Shown here piece after piece: positions 43,666-52,231 of a DNA stretch of 64,000 nucleotides. The notes beneath the pieces are model-generated. The model did not search any database and had not been told where the DNA came from. It saw nothing but the letters and a program-made list of their open reading frames with translations. The stretch is taken from positions 1,302,001 to 1,366,000 of the forward strand of contig CAVXLG010000013.1 in the NCBI GenBank assembly GCA_963762615.1. Reading direction: 5' to 3'. This stretch comes from PALSA-505 sp963762615. GTDB taxonomy: Bacteria > Actinomycetota > Actinomycetes > Streptosporangiales > Streptosporangiaceae. How positions within the stretch are numbered: position 1 is the stretch's first letter; each line of letters starts with the position of its first letter. Position numbers and translations under genes: made by a program.

Positions 43666-44949
43666 TCAGCCCGGGCCGCCGGCCTCGGGCCACGGCGTAC
43701 CCGGCCCGGCCGGCTGGCCTTCCGGCGACGGCGCGCTCGGCGCGGGCCCGTCGGCCTCGAGCAGCCGCCTGGCGCGCAGCGCCATCTCCAGGTCGAACCG
43801 GCGGTCCGGGTCGCGCAGCTCGCCGCCGAACAGCTCGTCGATCTGGCGCAGCCGGTACCGGACGGTCTGCGGGTGGACGTGCATGTGCATCGCCACCTCG
43901 TGGGCGTTCCCGCCGTACTGCAGCCATTGCAGCATGGTCTCGGCCAGCCGGTCCCGCGCAGCGGGCTTGAGCCGGTCGAGCTGCGCGAGCCGGCCGCCGC
44001 TCAGCGCCCGCGCCAGCTCCTCGTCGGAGAAGATCAGCAGCGTGGACAGGTACTCGTCGCACCGGATCACCCCGCCGCGGAAGTCGATGACCCCGCGCAG
44101 CCCGAGCGCGAGCGCCTCGCGGGCCCAGCGCAGTGAGGCACTGGCCCGCGACAGCGGCATCGAGGGGCCGAGCGCCGCAGGCCGGCCCCGCAGCGCGTGA
44201 TCGATGAGCGCGGCGCGCCCCGGCCCGTCCGGATCCGGGACCAGCAGGCACGGCTCGCGGCGCATCCAGTCGGCCAGCACCTCCGGCGGCAGCGCCCGGC
44301 CGGCCGAGACGTCCAGCCCGGGGCGCTCCTCGACCGCCGCGAGCGCCACCCGGCCGGGCAGCGTCCACCCGGCCGCCTTAGCCTGGTCGGCGATCGCCTC
44401 CTGGGATGCCGGCGGGTCCGCGATGATCAGGTCGAGCAGCCGCCGGCGTCGCCGTTCCCGCTCCCCCGCGACCCGGGCCTCGGCCTCCTGGTACCCGGTC
44501 GCGCACGCAGCGGCCAGTTCGTCGAGGTACACGAAGATGGCCTCGCCGATGCGGCCGAGCACCTGCATGTCCAGCGCCGGCTCGCCGGCCGCCGCGCACA
44601 GCCAGCGCCAGGCTACCCGGGCGCCGAGCCGCAGCGCGTTCTGCAGCGGTTCCAGGCTTCGTCCCTCGCGCGCCTCGACGGCACCGATCGCGCGGAACTC
44701 CTCCACGATCTTGTCGAACGACGCCTCGGGGTCGGCGACCCGATCGATGAACTGCTCGACCGAGTGACGCACGGCCCGGCTGACCGCATCGGTGTAGGAG
44801 GCGTCGAGCGGGCGCGCGTATTCGGGCACGCCGAGCTGGATCGCGTCGATCATTTCGCTGACCGCCGAGGCGAGCTGGGGCCTCAGCAGCGCCGCCACCT
44901 CAGCGGGCAGCGCGTGCCATACGTCAGAAGATTCAGCCTGTTCGGGCAC
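43666..44949 (-). CDS. PucR-family helix-turn-helix regulator
   Basis: From GTG 44949 the 427-residue protein has a helical N-terminal part (HALPAEVAALLRPQLASAVS, then EAREGRSLEPLQNALRLGAR, WRWLCAAAG), a GGDEF-like middle (ASLRWAREALALGLRGV), and the C-terminal PucR HTH: LAETMLQWLQYGGNAHEVAM, HMHVHPQTVRYRLRQIDELF. Such proteins activate purine, amino-acid or polymer catabolism genes. The start was chosen because the longer frame to 45459 covers the neighbouring phosphatase antisense. GGCGGGGTGAG sits just upstream. GrpB follows directly. Confidence 0.8.
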   Translation of the reverse strand: MPEQAESSDVWHALPAEVAALLRPQLASAVSEMIDAIQLGVPEYARPLDASYTDAVSRAVRHSVEQFIDRVADPEASFDKIVEEFRAIGAVEAREGRSLEPLQNALRLGARVAWRWLCAAAGEPALDMQVLGRIGEAIFVYLDELAAACATGYQEAEARVAGERERRRRRLLDLIIADPPASQEAIADQAKAAGWTLPGRVALAAVEERPGLDVSAGRALPPEVLADWMRREPCLLVPDPDGPGRAALIDHALRGRPAALGPSMPLSRASASLRWAREALALGLRGVIDFRGGVIRCDEYLSTLLIFSDEELARALSGGRLAQLDRLKPAARDRLAETMLQWLQYGGNAHEVAMHMHVHPQTVRYRLRQIDELFGGELRDPDRRFDLEMALRARRLLEADGPAPSAPSPEGQPAGPGTPWPEAGGPG

Positions 44950-45086
44950 TCGCTCACCCCGCCGTCTGTCACGAGATGATAATCCGCGATCGGCGAACTG
45001 TGACCGATATGCACAAAAAGGGACGCCGTGGCGGCCTGATTCTGTGTCCGTCCCGTGACGAGGCGCTCCCTGGCCGCCGTCCGGGG

Positions 45087-45779
45087 CTACGTCAGCGCCG
45101 TTACCGTCCGGCCGAACTGCGAATCCAGGTGAGCGGTGTCGTTGAATCCGCGGACCACCCACTGGGTCCCGTTGACGACCAGGTGTGACACCGAGCCGTT
45201 GTCCGCGCCGATGAAGGCGAACAGCCGCGCCCCGCTGGCCAGCGCCAGGATCTGGCCGATGACGCCGCCGTGGGTGAACACGGCCAGCCGCTGACCGGGG
45301 TGGCCCGCGGCCAGCCGCTCGATCGCGCCCCGGACGCGGTCGGCGAACTCCTGGGCAGGCTCCGCGCCGGGGATGACATCCCAGCGTTCGTCGGCCAGCA
45401 TGCGCTGCACCAGGGGGCCGTTCTCGGCCATCCGTCTGCGGTACAGGCCGCCCTCCCACTCGCCGAGGCCGACCTCGCGCAGCTGCCGTTCGACCTTCGG
45501 GACCAGGCCGAGACGGCGCGCGAGCGGTTCTGCGGTCTGCGCGGTCCGCCGCAGTGAGGTGACGTAGATGGCGTCGATGTGCTGGCCGGCCAGCCGGCTT
45601 GCTACCCGCTGCGCCTGCTCGACGCCTTCGGGGGCCAGTTCCGGGTCGGCTCGGCCGTCGGTCAGCGGGAACGGCTGCTCGGGGAAGGCGGGCTGCGATT
45701 CACCATGCCTGATCAGCAGCAGTTCGGTGGCGCCCGGTGGCGGCGTGAAGCGGTGCTGCCGGTACGCGGTCTGTGTCAC
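45087..45779 (-). CDS. Histidine phosphatase (phosphoglycerate mutase-like)
   Basis: This 230-residue protein has the catalytic RHG motif in ELLLIRHGESQPAFPEQPF, the Arg in YVTSLRRTAQTAEPLARRLG, Glu in VGLGEWEGGLYRRRM and the second His in LAVFTHGGVIGQILALASGA. It is cytoplasmic, and the substrate among phospho-sugars and nucleotides is open. It starts at GTG 45779. It lies 140 bp upstream of PucR in the same direction. Confidence 0.85.
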   Translation of the reverse strand: MTQTAYRQHRFTPPPGATELLLIRHGESQPAFPEQPFPLTDGRADPELAPEGVEQAQRVASRLAGQHIDAIYVTSLRRTAQTAEPLARRLGLVPKVERQLREVGLGEWEGGLYRRRMAENGPLVQRMLADERWDVIPGAEPAQEFADRVRGAIERLAAGHPGQRLAVFTHGGVIGQILALASGARLFAFIGADNGSVSHLVVNGTQWVVRGFNDTAHLDSQFGRTVTALT

Positions 45780-45915
45780 AGGTCAAGAAGCCTAGCCGCC
45801 AGGGCGGCAGGCCGAGCCGGTGCCCCGGGCCCGCACACCGCGGCTAGCGTGTATGGTGCGCCGCGGTCGCACGCGAACGCGGCGCAGCGCCCGAGCGGGC
45901 GGGGAAGGGAGCCTG

Positions 45916-46644
45916 GTGAAGATCGCGGGGATGGTCGTGTGGGTGCTCACCGCGGGCATCGGGAGCTACCTGCTCGCGGCAGGGATCGCGGCCCAGCGGC
46001 AGGCCGCCGACCGCGTCCGCCGGAACGCCGCAGGGGACGGCGGGCCGGCGCCGGTCAGCGGCAGCGCCGGCCGGGCGGCCCGGCAAGGTTCCGGGTCTGC
46101 GCCGGCCGGCGGCGGCACCCGCCAGACCGCCGAGAGCAGCACCGGACTCACCCCGGCCGGCGGCGGCACCCGCCAGACCGCCGAGAGCAGCACCGGACTC
46201 ACCGCGCCCGGCGGCGGGCTGGATCCGCTGGCGCCGGGGCCCGACGGCGCCACGGTCGTGGGCGCGGCGGCCCTGGCCCGCGTCACGACTCCGGAAGGCC
46301 TGGCGCCGGCCGGCGCACCGCGAACCGAGGGCTCGCCGCTGCTCGAGTTCCTCCATCCGCTGCTCGCGTTGCTGGGCCTGACGTTCTGGATCTTCTTCGT
46401 GATGACAACCGACCGGCTGTTCGCGTGGATAGCATTCGGCGTGGTCGTGGCCACCGTGCTGGCCGGCTTCAGCTGGGCGCTGGTGACCCGGCAGGCCGAA
46501 CGCCGGGAGGCGAGCCGAGCCGACCGCGAGCCAGCCGCCGCGGGCGTCAGCTTCCCGGCCCGCCTGGTCATGATGCACGGACTGGCCGCGGCCTGCACCT
46601 TCGCGCTGGTCGTGATCTCAGCGGTCACCGCTGTCCATAGCTGA
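45916..46644 (+). CDS. Three-span membrane protein with tandem-duplicated linker
   Basis: From GTG 45916 (AAGGGAG upstream): one N-terminal helix (MVVWVLTAGIGSYLLAAGIA), a 110-residue Gly/Ala/Thr-rich segment, then three helices (FLHPLLALLGLTFWIFFVMT, FAWIAFGVVVATVLAGFSWA, MHGLAAACTFALVVISAV). The segment contains an exact 17-residue repeat, PAGGGTRQTAESSTGLT twice, from a 51-bp DNA duplication at 46102-46203. No family is recognised. The exposed linker would lie outside or inside depending on topology. Confidence 0.7.
   Translation: MKIAGMVVWVLTAGIGSYLLAAGIAAQRQAADRVRRNAAGDGGPAPVSGSAGRAARQGSGSAPAGGGTRQTAESSTGLTPAGGGTRQTAESSTGLTAPGGGLDPLAPGPDGATVVGAAALARVTTPEGLAPAGAPRTEGSPLLEFLHPLLALLGLTFWIFFVMTTDRLFAWIAFGVVVATVLAGFSWALVTRQAERREASRADREPAAAGVSFPARLVMMHGLAAACTFALVVISAVTAVHS
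46102..46203 (+). repeat. Perfect 51-bp tandem duplication
   Basis: 46102-46152 and 46153-46203 are identical over 51 bp (17 codons), inside the linker of the three-span membrane protein. The duplication keeps the reading frame, adds one repeat of PAGGGTRQTAESSTGLT, and may vary in copy number between strains. Confidence 0.85.
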
Positions 46645-46688
46645 CCGCCTGCCCACCGGCTAGCTAGCCCGGCAGTCTGGGCAGGCGG
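46645..46688. terminator. Bidirectional hairpin between convergent genes
   Basis: CCGCCTGCCCA (46645-46655) and TGGGCAGGCGG (46678-46688) are a perfect 11-bp inverted repeat, with an inner 12-bp palindrome GGCTAGCTAGCC (46658-46669). It starts directly at the end of the plus-strand gene and covers the stop of the minus-strand gene, a typical position for a shared terminator of convergent genes. Confidence 0.5.
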
Positions 46689-47631
46689 GGCATCCGCGGC
46701 GCCCGCGGCAGCCGCGGCGCCCGGGGCAGCCGCATCTGGCCGGCCGGCCGAGGCGGGGACGGAGGCCGGAACATGCCTGGCCGGGGGTGGTGCGGACGGC
46801 CGTCGAGGTCGTCAGCCCGGTCCTGCTCTCGGTTGGCGCGGTCCTGCTCCTCGTCGGCCATTTCCTGCGCCTGATCCGCCAGTTCCTCCGCCTGATCGGC
46901 CAACTCCTGGGCCCGGTCAGCCTCCCGGTCGGCTAGTTCGGCTTCCCGGGCCGCTCGGATCACGGCCCGTTCGGCCCGCGCCAGCTCTTCCTGGTCTGCA
47001 TCTTCGGTAGCCGCGGTGAGGTCATCGCGGGCCTCGTTGACCAGATCACGCATCTCGTCGGCTCGGTCTCGCGCTTCCATGGCCTGTCCCTGGGCCTCCT
47101 CGGCTCGGTCTTGAGCCAGGTCGGCTCGTTCCCGGGCCCGGTCGGCGTGTTCCTGGGCCTGATCGGCGCGTTCTTGAGCATGATCGGGCGCTTCCCGGGC
47201 CTTGAACTCCGCCACGGTGATGCCTTCGCTCGCCGCGCCGTCGGCGTAGTACTCCTCTTCCCAGTCCCGGGCGGTTGCTTCGTCCCGGTTGCTGCCCGTT
47301 GCGCCGACCGTGGTCACGGTGTAAGCGCGTGCACCGTGAACTCGCAGATCCTCCGTGATCAGCTCCCCGAGCGTGGATCCCGGGCCAGCCGGCCCGCTGG
47401 TGCTCTCGGCGATCAGCCGCGCGCGCTCGCTGTCGTCGGCCTCCGCCCAGGCATCCTTGTCGATCTCCAGCTCGAACGTCCGGGCGAGCCGATAGCGGAC
47501 GGAAACCTGCTCGCCGTCGCCGCTGGCCGCTGGCCGGACTGGGCGGCGCGGCGCGCGATGCTGTACGGCTCGCCGGTTGCGGCCATCCGCTGGCGCGTGG
47601 CGGTTTTCCGGGCTTTGTCCTGAGTCATCAT
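46664..47631 (-). pseudogene. Repetitive coiled-coil protein, frameshifted near its N-terminus
   Basis: The natural start is ATG 47628/47631 (GGGAAGTGACG upstream): MMTQDKARKTATRQRMAATG, EPYSIARRAAQ, a common actinobacterial N-terminus. At about 47522-47535 the frame changes; the body continues in another frame as VSVRYRLARTFELEIDKDAW, TLGELITEDLRVHGARAYTV and a 130-residue heptad-like helix of the type AQERADQAQEHADRARERAD. It ends in a Pro/Arg-rich tail (PRAPRLPRAPRMPRLPRLPG). One lost copy of a 7-bp repeat (or one lost base) explains the break. It is probably a filament- or scaffold-like protein. Confidence 0.65.
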
Positions 47632-47790
47632 CGTCACTTCCCGGCGAGATCTGCCCGCGCCTGCCCGCCTGGGTGAATGACCTGACCGAAGAGATGCACG
47701 CGAGTCGCAGACCCTTGTCCTCGTCGTCACCCACGGGCGCGGGCCGGTCGGTGACTCGGAAGCGGGCAGGCTGTGCGCTGCCACTGCAAC

Positions 47791-48498
47791 TCACGATACA
47801 TCGCGTGAGTTCGCGTGTTGACTGGGCAGCCTCCAGTTGACCGGGGGCGCGCCGCGCTCCTCCAGCAGCCGATTCGCCCGGCTGAACGGCCGGGAGCCGA
47901 AGAACCCGCGGTCGGCCGACATCGGGCTCGGATGCGCCGACTCGATGCACGGCACGCCGTCCAGCAGCGGGACCAGGCTTCGCGCGTCACGGCCCCACAA
48001 GATCGCGACCAGTGGCAGGTCGCGCGCCGCGAGCGCGCGGATGGCCTGGTCGGTGACCACCTCCCAGCCTGCGCCGCGGTGCGAGGCCGGCTTGCCCGGC
48101 TGCACGGTAAGGACCCGGTTCAGCAGCAGCACGCCACGCTCGGTCCACGGGGTGAGGTCGCCGTTGGCCGGCGTCGGGAAGCCGAGATCGGTCGTGTACT
48201 CGCGGAAGATGTTGACCAGGCTGCCCGGCAGCGGCCGGACCTGGGGAGCCACCGAGAAGCTGAGCCCCACCGGGTGTCCCGGGGTCGGGTACGGATCCTG
48301 GCCGACGATGAGCACGCGTACGTCGTCGAAGGGCTGCTGGAACGCCCGCAGGACCACATCGCCGGCCGGCAGGTAACCCCGGCCCGCCGCGATCTCGGCG
48401 CGCAGGAAGTCCCCCATCGCGCTGATCTGCCCGGCGACGGGCTCAAGCGCGTCCGCCCAGCCCGGGTCCACGATCTCCCGCAGCGGCCGCTGCGCCAT
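47791..48498 (-). CDS. ung: Uracil-DNA glycosylase
   Basis: This 235-residue protein has the family 1 UDG motifs: VLIVGQDPYPTPGHPVGLSF (catalytic water-activating Asp), LLLNRVLTVQPGKPASH, VAILWGRDARSL, and the leucine-loop motif ESAHPSPMSADRGFFGSRPF. It removes uracil from DNA in base-excision repair. The length is normal. It is convergent or neighbouring to the coiled-coil gene on the same strand, 159 bp away. Confidence 0.95.
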   Translation of the reverse strand: MAQRPLREIVDPGWADALEPVAGQISAMGDFLRAEIAAGRGYLPAGDVVLRAFQQPFDDVRVLIVGQDPYPTPGHPVGLSFSVAPQVRPLPGSLVNIFREYTTDLGFPTPANGDLTPWTERGVLLLNRVLTVQPGKPASHRGAGWEVVTDQAIRALAARDLPLVAILWGRDARSLVPLLDGVPCIESAHPSPMSADRGFFGSRPFSRANRLLEERGAPPVNWRLPSQHANSRDVS

Positions 48499-48507
48499 GA
48501 CCCGCCC

Positions 48508-49044
48508 CTACAGCCAGCTGACCCGGACGCTGGCGCCCTGCTCGTCCGGGGGGAGAGCCGCCGATCCCGCGCGCACCTGGCCGAGCAGCCGCCGCACGAC
48601 GTCCAGAATGTCGGGGACGCTGGCCCGCAGGGCCGCGGCGTCCGCGGCGTCGGTGTCGTGCCGCCCCGCCTGCACCTGCTCGAGAATGCCGTCCAGGTCG
48701 GACAGCCTGGTGCCCAGCCAGCCGATCGGGTCGGCCGACAGTTCGTCGGTGAACGCCCGCCTGCCCGGCTCCCAGCCGCGGAAGGCCGGGTGGTGATGTG
48801 TCCGGTCGAAGCTGCCCGGCGGGCCGGCCACGGACTCGAGCAGATCCACCCGCCAGACCGGCTGGTCCACCACGATCGGCCGCGCCGAGTAGATGCTGCC
48901 CTTCAGCTCGCCGCGTTCGAGTACCCGCAGTTCAAGACGGACGCCGTGCTCCGGGCCGTTCTGGCCGTCCAGCGGCCTGGGGTCGACGAAGTACAGGTCG
49001 CTGATCACCACGCCGTACCGTTCGAAGCCGAACGTGTAGAGCAT
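48508..49044 (-). CDS. Conserved actinobacterial hypothetical protein
   Basis: From ATG 49044 the 178-residue protein begins MLYTFGFERYGVVISDLYFV, then LELRVLERGELKGSIYSARP, VDLLESVAGPPGSFDRTHHH and PAFRGWEPGRRAFTDELSAD; it ends DILDVVRRLLGQVRAGS. No signal peptide or known domain is seen; the block looks like a compact beta-rich N-terminus and a helical C-terminus. GAGGAGGG lies 7-13 nt upstream. It is 9 bp from ung in the same direction, so they may be cotranscribed. Confidence 0.7.
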   Translation of the reverse strand: MLYTFGFERYGVVISDLYFVDPRPLDGQNGPEHGVRLELRVLERGELKGSIYSARPIVVDQPVWRVDLLESVAGPPGSFDRTHHHPAFRGWEPGRRAFTDELSADPIGWLGTRLSDLDGILEQVQAGRHDTDAADAAALRASVPDILDVVRRLLGQVRAGSAALPPDEQGASVRVSWL

Positions 49045-49158
49045 CGCGTGCCCTCCTCGTGGTGCTGCGGATCCGACGACCCGGTACGGCCGGCGGCCGC
49101 CCTCTGCTCCCAGCGTATTCGGCCGGCGATGGTGGCCGCCTGCTGAAAGGCTGGCTGC

Positions 49159-50109
49159 ATGCGTGATTTCAGGTTCAGCTGCAACGTGTTCGCGATCCGG
49201 TCGGGCGGCAGCTTCACGGAGTACTGCCGCAGCGCCGAGCGCTACGGCTACGACGCCATCTTCACCGCCGATCACCTGGGCTCGCCGGCGCCGTTCTCGC
49301 CGCTGATCGCCGCCGCCGAGGCCACCCAGCGGCTGCGGGTCGGCACGCTGGTGCTCAACATGGGGTTCTGGAATCCGCATCTGCTCGCCCGGGAGGTGGC
49401 GACGGCCGACCTGCTCACCGGCGGCCGGCTGGAACTCGGCGTCGGGGCCGGCCACATGAAGTGGGAGTTCGACGCGGCCGGCCTGCCCTGGCGGCCGCTG
49501 CCGGAGCGCGCCGGCCAGCTCGAGTCCGCCCTCGACGAGATCGAGCGGGTCTTCGGGTCGGGCGGGTACGAACAGGGACGGCCGACCCGGGAGCTGTATG
49601 ACCTCCCGGCGCTGGCCCCGGTGCAGCGGCGCGGCCTGAACGGGACCGGGCCGCCGCTGATCATCGGCGGCACCGGGGACAGGATGCTGAGCCTGGCCGC
49701 GCGCCGGGCGGACACGGTGGCCGTCGGCGGCCTCTTCCAGGTGCCGGGCCGGCCGCCCGGCACGCTCCGGATGGGCACCGCGGCCGAGGCGGCCGAGCGG
49801 GTCCGCTACGTCCGCGAGCAGGCCGGCCCGCGGGCCGGTGACCTGGAGCTGAATGTGCTCGTCCAGGTGGTGATCGTGACCGGCGACCGTCGCGAAACGG
49901 CACGCGGCCTAGTCCAGGAGCAGCTGCCGTACTTCACCGCAGATGAGCTGCTCGAGACGCCGTTCGCGCTGATCGGCACCGTCGATGAGATCGCCGGCCA
50001 GCTGCGCGAACGAAGGCGGACGCTCGGGTTCTCGTTCATCACCGTGCACGAGCCGTACATGACGGCGTTCGGCCCGGTCATCGAGCGGCTCAGGGAGGGA
50101 TTCGGCTAG
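49159..50109 (+). CDS. LLM class F420-dependent oxidoreductase
   Basis: This 316-residue protein is a TIM-barrel of the luciferase-like monooxygenase family: YGYDAIFTADHLGSPAPFSP, VGTLVLNMGFWNPHLLAREV, TGGRLELGVGAGHMKWEFDA (cofactor-binding G-x-G-A-G) and PPLIIGGTGDRMLSLAARRA. Most actinobacterial members use F420 as hydride donor. The substrate is unknown. Start ATG 49159 is 114 bp from the divergent hypothetical. Confidence 0.85.
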   Translation: MRDFRFSCNVFAIRSGGSFTEYCRSAERYGYDAIFTADHLGSPAPFSPLIAAAEATQRLRVGTLVLNMGFWNPHLLAREVATADLLTGGRLELGVGAGHMKWEFDAAGLPWRPLPERAGQLESALDEIERVFGSGGYEQGRPTRELYDLPALAPVQRRGLNGTGPPLIIGGTGDRMLSLAARRADTVAVGGLFQVPGRPPGTLRMGTAAEAAERVRYVREQAGPRAGDLELNVLVQVVIVTGDRRETARGLVQEQLPYFTADELLETPFALIGTVDEIAGQLRERRRTLGFSFITVHEPYMTAFGPVIERLREGFG

Positions 50110-50145
50110 GCTGGCCTCCCGCCCGCGACAGGAAGCCGGCCGCAG

Positions 50146-50577
50146 ATGAAGAAGGTATCTGCCACGATCCAGATCGCCGCCCCGCCGATGGAGGTCTGGG
50201 CCGTCCTGGTCGACCTGAGACGCTATCCGAACTGGAACCCGCTCTTCCCCCAGGCGTCCGGGCAGATCGCCGTCGGGAACAGGATCACCCTGGGGAGCGT
50301 CACGCCCACGGGCCGTCCGAGGTCCGTCCGGCCCAGGATCCTGGTCGTCGAGCCGGGCGTGGAGCTGCGCTGGAAAGCCAGCATCCCCGGCATCATCGGC
50401 GGTGAGCACAGTTTCGTGCTCAGTCCGGCGGACCAGGGCACCCAGCTGGTGCAGAGCGAGACCTTCCGCGGCGTCCTGGTGCCGTTCGCCGGCGCCATCC
50501 TCGCCCGTTCCGAGGCGAGCTACCAGGAGGTGAACCAGGCCCTGAAGAAGCGCGTCGAGACCCGCAGGCGCCGCTGA
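50146..50577 (+). CDS. SRPBCC/START-like protein
   Basis: This 143-residue protein begins MKKVSATIQIAAPPMEVWAV, continues LRRYPNWNPLFPQASGQIA, and ends with FAGAILARSEASYQEVNQALKK-like helix elements (helix EVNQALKKRVETRRRR). This fits the polyketide-cyclase/START-like fold, which binds hydrophobic ligands. It starts 36 bp after the LLM gene and may work with that enzyme or share its transcript. Confidence 0.8.
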   Translation: MKKVSATIQIAAPPMEVWAVLVDLRRYPNWNPLFPQASGQIAVGNRITLGSVTPTGRPRSVRPRILVVEPGVELRWKASIPGIIGGEHSFVLSPADQGTQLVQSETFRGVLVPFAGAILARSEASYQEVNQALKKRVETRRRR

Positions 50578-50590
50578 CGCGGGGGTCGGC

Positions 50591-51511
50591 TTAGAGGTCC
50601 TGCGGGTTGGCCGGACCCTGCTGCTCGGCGAGGAAGCGCTCGAACTGCTCGCCGAGTTCCTCGGCCGTGGGCATGTTCTCCGGGTCGATCAGCATGCCCT
50701 CCTGCGGGTCGGCCTCGGCGGCCGCGTCGTACTGCTGCTCCAGTGCCTGGACCACCTCGGTAATCTCAGCCGACGCCTCCACCTGCCGGTTGATCTCGGC
50801 GTCAGTCTGCCGGGCCGCCTCCCGCAGGGAGTCATCGGGCACCGACAGCCCGGTGAGCCCGGTCACCGATTCGAGCAGCCGGACGGCACCCGCCGGGTAG
50901 GCCGCCTGGGCCAGGTAGTGCGGAATGTGCACGGCGAATCCGGCCGCGTCACGACCCGCCTCGCCGAACCGGAACTCCAGCAGCGCCGAGATGCTGCCCG
51001 GCACCTGCAGCTGGCTGGGCAGCGGCCCGCCGCCGTCCACCAGCTCGGGGCGGGTGGCGTGCGCGGTCACGCCGAGCGGCCTGGTGTGCGGCACGCCCAG
51101 CGGGATGCCGTGGAAGCCGACGGCGAGGCCGACCCCCAGCCGCTGCGACAGCTCGCCGACCGCCACGGTGAACCGCTCCCACTCGTGATCCGGCTCTGGC
51201 CCGGTGAGCAGCAGGAACGGCGCGCCCGCCGCGTCGCGCACCAGGTGCACGACGAGTTCCAGGCGGTCGTAACGCTCCCAGTGATCCTTGGCGAACGTCA
51301 TGACCGGGCGCCTGGACCGGTAGTCGATGAGCCGGTCCACGTCGAACGTCGCGATCACCTGGTGGTCAAGCTTGTCCAGCAGGTGCTCGGTGGCCAGCCG
51401 GCCCGCCGCTCCCGCGTCGATGAACCCGTCGAAGTACCAGAGCATGGCGGCGCCGTCGAGTCGCGGGGCGGCGGTGTCCACCTCGTAGATGTCTCCCCGA
51501 TCCGACGCCAC
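50591..51511 (-). CDS. PAC2 (proteasome assembly chaperone-like) family protein
   Basis: From GTG 51511 the 306-residue protein contains AAMLWYFDGFIDAGAAGRLA, the typical PAC2 opening, then HWERYDRLELVVHLVRDAAG, LLLTGPEPDHEWERFTVAVG, FHGIPLGVPHTRPLGVTAHA and HIPHYLAQAAYPAGAVRLLE. Actinobacterial PAC2 proteins are widespread; a link with proteasome assembly is by family only. GGAGGCAGGACTC precedes the start. It is divergent from the ICMT gene. Confidence 0.85.
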   Translation of the reverse strand: MASDRGDIYEVDTAAPRLDGAAMLWYFDGFIDAGAAGRLATEHLLDKLDHQVIATFDVDRLIDYRSRRPVMTFAKDHWERYDRLELVVHLVRDAAGAPFLLLTGPEPDHEWERFTVAVGELSQRLGVGLAVGFHGIPLGVPHTRPLGVTAHATRPELVDGGGPLPSQLQVPGSISALLEFRFGEAGRDAAGFAVHIPHYLAQAAYPAGAVRLLESVTGLTGLSVPDDSLREAARQTDAEINRQVEASAEITEVVQALEQQYDAAAEADPQEGMLIDPENMPTAEELGEQFERFLAEQQGPANPQDL

Positions 51512-51622
51512 GAGTCCTGCCTCCTGCCGTGTGCTGTTGCCTCTATCTTCCCCCAACGCGCGGGATGCGGCGATCCATCCCCTGGCCGACGCCGCCCGGG
51601 GCCCGGGTGGTGGACTGATGAC

Positions 51623-52216
51623 GTGACCGAGCCGCTGGTTTTCTCGCACGGCGCCGCTGCCGCCGCCTTCGACGGCGTGGCGCTGGCCTGGTTCGCCTTC
51701 GAGGCCGTGATGAGCGTGCGGCAGCGCTGGCGCGCGGGCCACCTGACCGCGCGCGACCCCACCGCGGTGCTGGTCATCGTCTGCATCGGCGGGTCAGTGT
51801 TCGCGGCCGAGCGGATCGGCCGCGACGGCGGGGTGCTGTGGCCCGGCGGGCGGCTGTGGCCGGTGGTCGCGGGCATCGCGCTGATCGCGGCGGGGGTCGC
51901 GTTGCGGGCCTGGTCCATCGCCTCGCTCGGCCGCTTCTTCCAGTACCAGATCGAGATCCAGGCCGGCCACCGGGTGGTGACGACCGGACCGTACCGGTAC
52001 GTTCGCCACCCCTCCTATACCGGGATCGCGCTGGCCCTGGCCGGCTTCGCGCTGGCCAGCGGCGACGTGCTCAGCCTGGTAGCGGTCGCGGTGCTGGGCA
52101 GCATCGGGCTTGCGGTCCGGATCCACGCCGAGGAGAAGCAGCTGACCGAGGCGCTCGGAGCGGAGTACCAGGATTTCGCGGCGCACCGCAAGCGGCTGAT
52201 CCCCGGCGTGTGGTGA
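51623..52216 (+). CDS. Isoprenylcysteine carboxyl methyltransferase (ICMT) family protein
   Basis: This 197-residue protein has four or five membrane spans. The SAM-binding C-terminal motif is clear: VVTTGPYRYVRHPSYTGIAL, then the closing RIHAEEKQLTEALGAEYQDF and AAHRKRLIPG. Bacterial members methylate carboxyl groups of membrane substrates. Start GTG 51623 follows a 111-bp gap from the divergent PAC2 gene. It ends 15 bp before the convergent permease. Confidence 0.85.
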   Translation: MTEPLVFSHGAAAAAFDGVALAWFAFEAVMSVRQRWRAGHLTARDPTAVLVIVCIGGSVFAAERIGRDGGVLWPGGRLWPVVAGIALIAAGVALRAWSIASLGRFFQYQIEIQAGHRVVTTGPYRYVRHPSYTGIALALAGFALASGDVLSLVAVAVLGSIGLAVRIHAEEKQLTEALGAEYQDFAAHRKRLIPGVW

Positions 52217-52231
52217 CGGCCGGCGGCGGCG

